A stretch of DNA of 10,695 nt from contig CAZDME010000045.1 in the NCBI GenBank assembly GCA_964506785.1, forward strand, positions 1-10,695, in the 5' to 3' direction. The position numbers and the translations under genes are program-made. The notes under the pieces were generated by a model. It was not told the origin of the DNA, searched no databases, and was given only the letters and a program-made list of their open reading frames with translations. Positions 7,577 through 10,695 of the stretch are shown one piece after another (position 1 is the first letter of the stretch; each line of letters begins with the position of its first letter). Origin of the DNA: CAZDME01 sp964506785 [NCBI: uncultured bacterium]. GTDB taxonomy: Bacteria > CAZDME01 > JAYEMH01.

Positions 7577-8176
7577 TTATAAACAAGCCGCTTTTCTGGC
7601 TTTACCTATAGCCGCAGGGGTATTCCAATCGGGAGAGGAAGAATAATCCAAAACCTTGCTTGTCTCGGGACTAAGCGGATAGGAAGGCACAAAAGTAAGC
7701 AAACCTTCTATCGCCTCTCTTGATTTGGCTATCCGCCCGGGATTGGCGCTGTAAGAGGCAGGATTAAAAATAACGCCGGCGGGATGAGAAATCAAAGATT
7801 TAGAAGGGCTTTTTGAAAAATATACCTGGCCCGGGCCAACAACTACATAAAGGATAATTAATATAGAGGCGGCTAGAACCAGAGATTTAGTTAAAACCGG
7901 CAAATCTAGCGGATGAGACAGATTATCCCAGATTGAAGCGAACTTATGGGCAAAACATCTTTTATCCAGTTTTTCATTTATTTTAAGTAAAAAATCAGCC
8001 GGGGGAACAACTTCATCCAGATTTTTTACTTCCTGAACAACCGCCTTTAAGAGACTCAATTCCTTGCGGCAAACCGGACAGCCCTTAAGATGTAATTCTA
8101 ACTTTTCTTTCTCTTCTTTTCGCAACTCCCCTTCAATATAAGGAGAAAATAGATTTTTCATCTTTTGACAATTCAT
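7577..8176 (-). CDS. Membrane anti-sigma factor with N-terminal zinc-finger (ZAS/zf-HC2) domain
   Basis: 199 residues. The N-terminus holds the ZAS signature H29-x3-C33-x2-C36 with an upstream Cys (C3), as in RsrA/ChrR/RseA-like anti-sigma factors that sequester group IV sigma factors in the cytoplasm. A hydrophobic segment at about 96-113 crosses the membrane, leaving about 85 residues outside with no recognised sensory domain; this part is rich in Ser, Pro and Ala and ends in AACL. The gene starts 3 bases after the sigma stop codon with only a weak ribosome site inside the sigma gene, so translation is probably coupled and stoichiometric. Release is likely by regulated proteolysis or a redox/zinc change; the sequence does not say which. 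Confidence 0.9.
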   Translation of the reverse strand: MNCQKMKNLFSPYIEGELRKEEKEKLELHLKGCPVCRKELSLLKAVVQEVKNLDEVVPPADFLLKINEKLDKRCFAHKFASIWDNLSHPLDLPVLTKSLVLAASILIILYVVVGPGQVYFSKSPSKSLISHPAGVIFNPASYSANPGRIAKSREAIEGLLTFVPSYPLSPETSKVLDYSSSPDWNTPAAIGKARKAACL

Positions 8177-8179
8177 TTT

Positions 8180-8791
8180 TTATAGTATCCCTTCTAATTT
8201 TTCTTTAAGCATTTGCCTGGCCCGGTGGAGACGGGATTTTACCGTTCCAATCTCGCATTTCAAAACGGCGGCTATTTCTTCGTAGCTGAACATTTCCCGG
8301 TCCCTTAAAATAAGCACCATTCGATGGCTTTCCTCTAAAAAATCGATGGCTTGACGAATTGTTTCTCTTTTTTCTTTTTCCGCCAGGGCTTCCCGCGGGC
8401 CGGGGCTATCCGCCGGCAAATCCAGTTTGAGACTGCCTTCTTTTAACTCCAGCGGTTCATCCAAAGAGCGTTTTTTATAATAGCCGCGCCGTTTTCGGTA
8501 TTTTAATTTGTTTTTACAAAGATTAACGGTAATCCGGTAAACCCAGGTGTAAAAACTTGCCTGGCCTCGATACTTCTTTATTGAAACGTAAACCTTAATA
8601 AAGGTATCCTGGGCTAAATCAAGCGCCTCAGTATAGTTTCCCAGGATGTGATAAGCCAAATTAATAACTTTTTTCTGGTAGCGGCAAATAATTTCGTCGA
8701 AAGCCCGTCGATCCCCAGCCTGGCATCGCTTTACTAATTGCCTTTCTTCATAGCCGAGTGCATCATTAGCCGGCTGGTAGGCTAAAGCCAT
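8180..8791 (-). CDS. ECF (group IV) RNA polymerase sigma factor, RpoE-like
   Basis: 203 residues from the ATG at 8791. Region 2 covers about 17-95: AFDEIICRYQKKVINLAYHI, then NYTEALDLAQDTFIKVY (core binding and -10 recognition) and ASFYTWVYRITVNLCKN. Region 4 covers about 130-200, with SYEEIAAVLKCEIGTVKSRL as the helix-turn-helix that reads the -35. The linker lacks region 3, as expected for this class. The frame extends upstream to a TTG at 8815, but AAGGAG nine bases before the ATG at 8791 decides for the shorter form, and the TTG lies inside the ECF -10 element. It is followed by its anti-sigma gene. Upstream are both a sigma-70 type promoter and a GGGAAC/GTCTAA site, so autoregulation is likely. 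RpoE-group factors are known to read GGAAC/GTCTAA-type promoters, which fits the three sites in the window. Confidence 0.93.
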   Translation of the reverse strand: MALAYQPANDALGYEERQLVKRCQAGDRRAFDEIICRYQKKVINLAYHILGNYTEALDLAQDTFIKVYVSIKKYRGQASFYTWVYRITVNLCKNKLKYRKRRGYYKKRSLDEPLELKEGSLKLDLPADSPGPREALAEKEKRETIRQAIDFLEESHRMVLILRDREMFSYEEIAAVLKCEIGTVKSRLHRARQMLKEKLEGIL

Positions 8792-8807
8792 TTCTTTCTT
8801 CTCCTTG

Positions 8808-8835
8808 TTAGACAAAAGAATTTCCGAAAGGTTCC
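8808..8835 (-). promoter_or_regulatory. ECF-type (RpoE-like) autoregulatory promoter of the sigma gene
   Basis: On the minus strand GGAAC (8835-8831, preceded by G) and GTCTAA (8813-8808) are 17 bases apart, the same layout as the promoter of the 337-residue gene. The -10 lies only one base before the ribosome site (AAGGAG, 8806-8801). A start 6-7 bases after the -10 would leave a leader of about 10 bases that lacks all or most of that site. Confidence 0.7.
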
Positions 8836-8913
8836 CTAAATTTTAAAAGGCCGCCTTTTTATATACAGGCAGCCCCCTATTTTTCCAAATTGGCCATTTT
8901 TCAACCCCAGTGA

Positions 8914-8942
8914 AGTATAGCACATAATAACGCAAAAATCAA
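8914..8942 (-). promoter_or_regulatory. Sigma-70 type promoter of the sigma/anti-sigma operon
   Basis: On the minus strand TTGATT (8942-8937) and TATACT (8919-8914) are 17 bases apart, with TG one base before the -10 (extended -10). The start would be near 8907, giving a leader of about 115 bases that contains the full ribosome site of the sigma gene. It would supply basal expression of sigma and anti-sigma factor, the usual dual-promoter layout of ECF operons. Confidence 0.6.
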
Positions 8943-8959
8943 TGCGGCCCCGAAACTTT

Positions 8960-8997
8960 AAAATAACAGCCCAGGCTAAATACACCTGGGCTGTTAT
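8960..8997 (-). terminator. Intrinsic terminator of the 464-residue repeat protein gene
   Basis: ATAACAGCCCAGG (8963-8975) and CCTGGGCTGTTAT (8985-8997) form a perfect 13-pair stem with a 9-base loop. Read on the minus strand the stem runs into TTTTAAAGTTT. The T-run is short, but the stem is strong and lies 43 bases after the stop codon, just before the sigma operon promoter. Confidence 0.82.
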
Positions 8998-9039
8998 CAT
9001 CGAACACTAAATTCTACCAACCATAGGGATAAAAAAACT

Positions 9040-10434
9040 TTATGGCGATTGAATCTCTTTTTTTACCTCTTCAGTTTCTACCCCTGTCTCCGGGCTTTCC
9101 TGGCCAGTTTCTTCCTTAAGGGCAAGTTCTTTTTCTACCCTGATTTTGTTCAATCTTCCTCGGGCACCAACTGAAGGTTTCCAGAACCAGCCTTTAGGAT
9201 CCCAGCACTGGGCAAAGTTATATTTATCAAGTATGGTCTGAAATTCCTTCTCGGCTTTATCCCACATCTTCTGATTCATATAGGCCTCACCGCGGATAAA
9301 ATGACAGGTACCGACATCATTTAAAGCCCACCAATCAAAAGCGCTTTCTTTGGGGGCATATTCAGTCAGTTTAGCCTGCTGTTTTTCTGCTTCCGGGCCA
9401 TAGAGGGCAATGCATTTATCCGTATAGGCCTCAAGCGCCGGATAATCCTTCGCCCCTAAAGCACCCCAGGCTTTCACCGTTAGAGTCATCGAGGTATAGT
9501 CACCAAAATCCCATTTAGCGCTGAAACGGTCAATCTCATTCTGCGCTCCTAGGTTGACCTTCCAGAACCAACCTTGAGGATCCCAGCATTGAGCATAGTT
9601 TAAATCATTGATTACCTTTTCAAAATGCTCCCTGGCTTCCTCTTGTTTCCCCTGTTCGGCTAAAGCCTTCCCTAGAATAAAATGACAGACGCCGACATCA
9701 TTCAAAGCCCAATATTTTTCGTGAAGGTCAAGAATGCCATTTTGGTCCAAATCAGCTTTGGTATCCGGATAATCAGTGAGACCGGCCTGCATTTTTAAAG
9801 CTTCGTTTTCAAAGAGGTCGATACATTTATTGGTATAAAGCTCAACCGCGTAATAATCTTTGGCTCCCAGGGCACCCCAGGCTTTGGTCGTCAAGGTCTG
9901 CGAGGTATAATCGCCGAAATCATAGCCAGTCCCCAAAGTAGTTAGCTTATCTTTGGCACCTTCGGCTACCTTCCAAAACCAGCCTTTGGGATCCCAGCAC
10001 TGGGCATAGCCCAACTTATCAATGATTGCCTGATAGGCTTCCCGGGCTTTATCGAATTCACCCTGTTCCCGATAAACTTCTCCGCGAATGAAATAACAGG
10101 TAGCCACATCATTCAAAGCCCAATAATCAAAAGCAAGCTCCTTAGGAGCAAAATCAGTCAGCTGGGACTGTTGAAAAACAGCTTCTTCCTCGTACAATTT
10201 TATACATTCATCAGTATAAGCTAAAGCGGCTTCATAATCTTTGGCTAAGAGCGCCTCCCAGCCTTTAACGGTAAGTGTTTGTGACGTCCGGTCGCCAAAA
10301 TCCAAAACTTTCTCCACCACCTCTTCTTCGGTTATTTTAACGACTTCTTCCTTAGGCTTTTTCGTTTCTAAATACAACCAAGCTAAACCGCCAATAACTA
10401 CTAAAACCAACACTATAATTAAGGCTTTCTTCAA
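9040..10434 (-). CDS. Membrane-anchored protein with three Trp/Cys-rich TPR-like modules, ECF-controlled
   Basis: 464 residues. The start is TTG at 10434 with AAGGAGG five bases upstream; no in-frame ATG is near. An N-terminal membrane anchor (about 3-22) precedes a charged spacer and three modules beginning with DFGD at 45, 172 and 309. Each module has a first helical pair (for example KAWGALGAKDY, then C-I-x-L), a second pair opening with WALNDVGTCHFI, and a Trp-rich closing motif AQCWDPKGWFWK followed by a GA...L helix. Three cysteines per module are invariant (77/113/146, 204/250/283, 341/377/410) and these are the only cysteines in the protein. Module 2 carries an insertion with a textbook EF-hand loop, DLDQNGILDLHE (228-239). 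The tail (about 432-464) is Glu-rich and probably disordered. The fold suggests a periplasmic scaffold or binding protein. I do not recognise a named family, and the function is unknown. Confidence 0.85.
   Translation of the reverse strand: MKKALIIVLVLVVIGGLAWLYLETKKPKEEVVKITEEEVVEKVLDFGDRTSQTLTVKGWEALLAKDYEAALAYTDECIKLYEEEAVFQQSQLTDFAPKELAFDYWALNDVATCYFIRGEVYREQGEFDKAREAYQAIIDKLGYAQCWDPKGWFWKVAEGAKDKLTTLGTGYDFGDYTSQTLTTKAWGALGAKDYYAVELYTNKCIDLFENEALKMQAGLTDYPDTKADLDQNGILDLHEKYWALNDVGVCHFILGKALAEQGKQEEAREHFEKVINDLNYAQCWDPQGWFWKVNLGAQNEIDRFSAKWDFGDYTSMTLTVKAWGALGAKDYPALEAYTDKCIALYGPEAEKQQAKLTEYAPKESAFDWWALNDVGTCHFIRGEAYMNQKMWDKAEKEFQTILDKYNFAQCWDPKGWFWKPSVGARGRLNKIRVEKELALKEETGQESPETGVETEEVKKEIQSP
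9151..10302 (-). repeat. Three tandem coding repeats (about 120-130 codons each)
   Basis: Units lie at 10302-9943, 9921-9529 and 9510-9151, spaced 381 and 411 bases. Similarity is visible at DNA level: the plus-strand string GGATCCCAGCA recurs near 9198, 9580 and 9990, inside the codons for the CWDP motif. Units 1 and 3 also share the codons for AFDYWALNDV-like and APKE strings, whereas unit 2 carries the EF-hand insertion. This points to duplication within the gene followed by divergence. Confidence 0.85.
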
Positions 10435-10488
10435 TGTTTCCTCCTTCCATTTATTTAGTTAGAAAAAAAATGATTTTAAGCAGAAAGA

Positions 10489-10507
10489 TTTCTAAAAGCT
10501 TTAGAAA
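10489..10507. other. Hairpin in the leader of the 464-residue gene
   Basis: TTTCTAAA-AGC-TTTAGAAA is a perfect 8-pair dyad with a 3-base loop. It lies in the predicted leader (about 120 bases) between the ECF promoter and the TTG start. A direct copy of AAGCTTTAG recurs 20 bases away (10496-10504 and 10516-10524). A role in RNA stability or translation is possible; it does not match any riboswitch I recognise. Confidence 0.4.
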
Positions 10508-10562
10508 CATCTTTTAAGCTTTAGCACCACCTTCCTTTCTTTTCCTGTCTATCCCATTTCTA

Positions 10563-10591
10563 TTAGACAGCGGGAAACCCGGATTTGTTCC
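10563..10591 (-). promoter_or_regulatory. ECF-type (RpoE-like) promoter of the 464-residue repeat protein gene
   Basis: On the minus strand GGAAC (10591-10587, preceded by G) and GTCTAA (10568-10563) are 18 bases apart, one base more than at the other two sites. The start would fall near 10556, giving a long leader of about 120 bases. It is the third occurrence of the same element pair upstream of a gene in this window. Confidence 0.65.
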
Positions 10592-10601
10592 CTCCCCAGG
10601 T

Positions 10602-10695
10602 TGTGAAATGTGTCATGTGGAATGTATTATGTAAATGTAGAATTATAAATTTAATTTTCCGATTTTTCATTACACATCACACATCTAACATTACA
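10602..10695. repeat. 7-bp periodic repeats in inverted arrangement at the window edge
   Basis: On the plus strand successive heptads from 10602 read TGTGAAA, TGTGTCA, TGTGGAA, TGTATTA, TGTAAAT. On the minus strand from 10695 they read TGTAATG, TTAGATG, TGTGATG, TGTAATG. The two sets face each other around an AT-rich core. Arms 10608-10624 and 10668-10684 pair at 15 of 17 positions with a 43-base spacer. No gene is visible here. The repeat may continue beyond the window. Confidence 0.55.

Noticed and set aside
8792-8815. TTG at 8815 as the sigma-factor start (8 extra residues)
   Set aside because: The TTG lies within the GTCTAA promoter element and has no ribosome site, whereas ATG at 8791 has AAGGAG at nine bases.
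8842-8856. AAAAGG-CCG-CCTTTT hairpin in the sigma leader, as a terminator or riboswitch
   Set aside because: The stem has only six pairs, mostly A-T. On the transcribed strand it is not followed by a T-run, and no known riboswitch pattern is seen.
1-10695. CRISPR arrays, tRNA or rRNA genes, transposases, integration sites
   Set aside because: None seen. The only repeats are the coding modules of the 464-residue gene and the heptads at the right end.

Overview
All eight genes in this window read on the minus strand, so transcription runs from high to low coordinates. The content suggests a Gram-negative, probably uncultivated bacterium: there is an RpoE-like ECF sigma factor with a membrane anti-sigma factor, several exported proteins, strong Shine-Dalgarno sequences and conventional sigma-70 promoters. 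The mix of secreted helical-repeat proteins with glycosidases and a GH94 enzyme reminds me of Omnitrophota or other PVC-related genomes. That assignment is an impression only; no marker gene is present.

Right part (about 7500-10695). A membrane-anchored protein made of three copies of a Trp- and Cys-rich TPR-like module (9040-10434) is followed by a sigma/anti-sigma pair (8791-7577) and a secreted protein with two divergent copies of the same module (7506-6493). Three sites of the form GGGAAC-N17/18-GTCTAA, the classic RpoE-type ECF promoter pattern, lie upstream of exactly these three units: the 464-aa repeat protein, the sigma gene itself and the 337-aa repeat protein. This looks like a compact autoregulated envelope regulon whose outputs are the repeat proteins. 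Clear intrinsic terminators follow the 464-aa and 337-aa genes.

Middle (5783-6420). A small secreted protein with one degenerate copy of the module has its own sigma-70 type promoter (TTGCAA-16-TATAAT).

Left part (1-5629). A strong extended -10 promoter (TTGACA-17-TACCAT), with a 13-bp perfect dyad over its start site, drives an apparent three-gene carbohydrate operon: a membrane-anchored clan GH-A glycosidase-like protein with a C-terminal Ig-like domain, a secreted clan GH-A glycosidase-like protein, and a GH94 (cellobiose/chitobiose phosphorylase family) enzyme that runs off the left edge. The N-terminal part of the secreted glycosidase contains a stretch resembling half of the repeat module, a possible functional link between the glycan genes and the ECF-controlled repeat proteins.

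The most interesting candidate system is therefore an ECF-controlled family of exported 'ALNDVGTC...AQCWDPKGWFWK' module proteins next to a beta-glycan processing operon. Its function is unknown. The right end holds 7-bp periodic repeats arranged as an imperfect inverted repeat.
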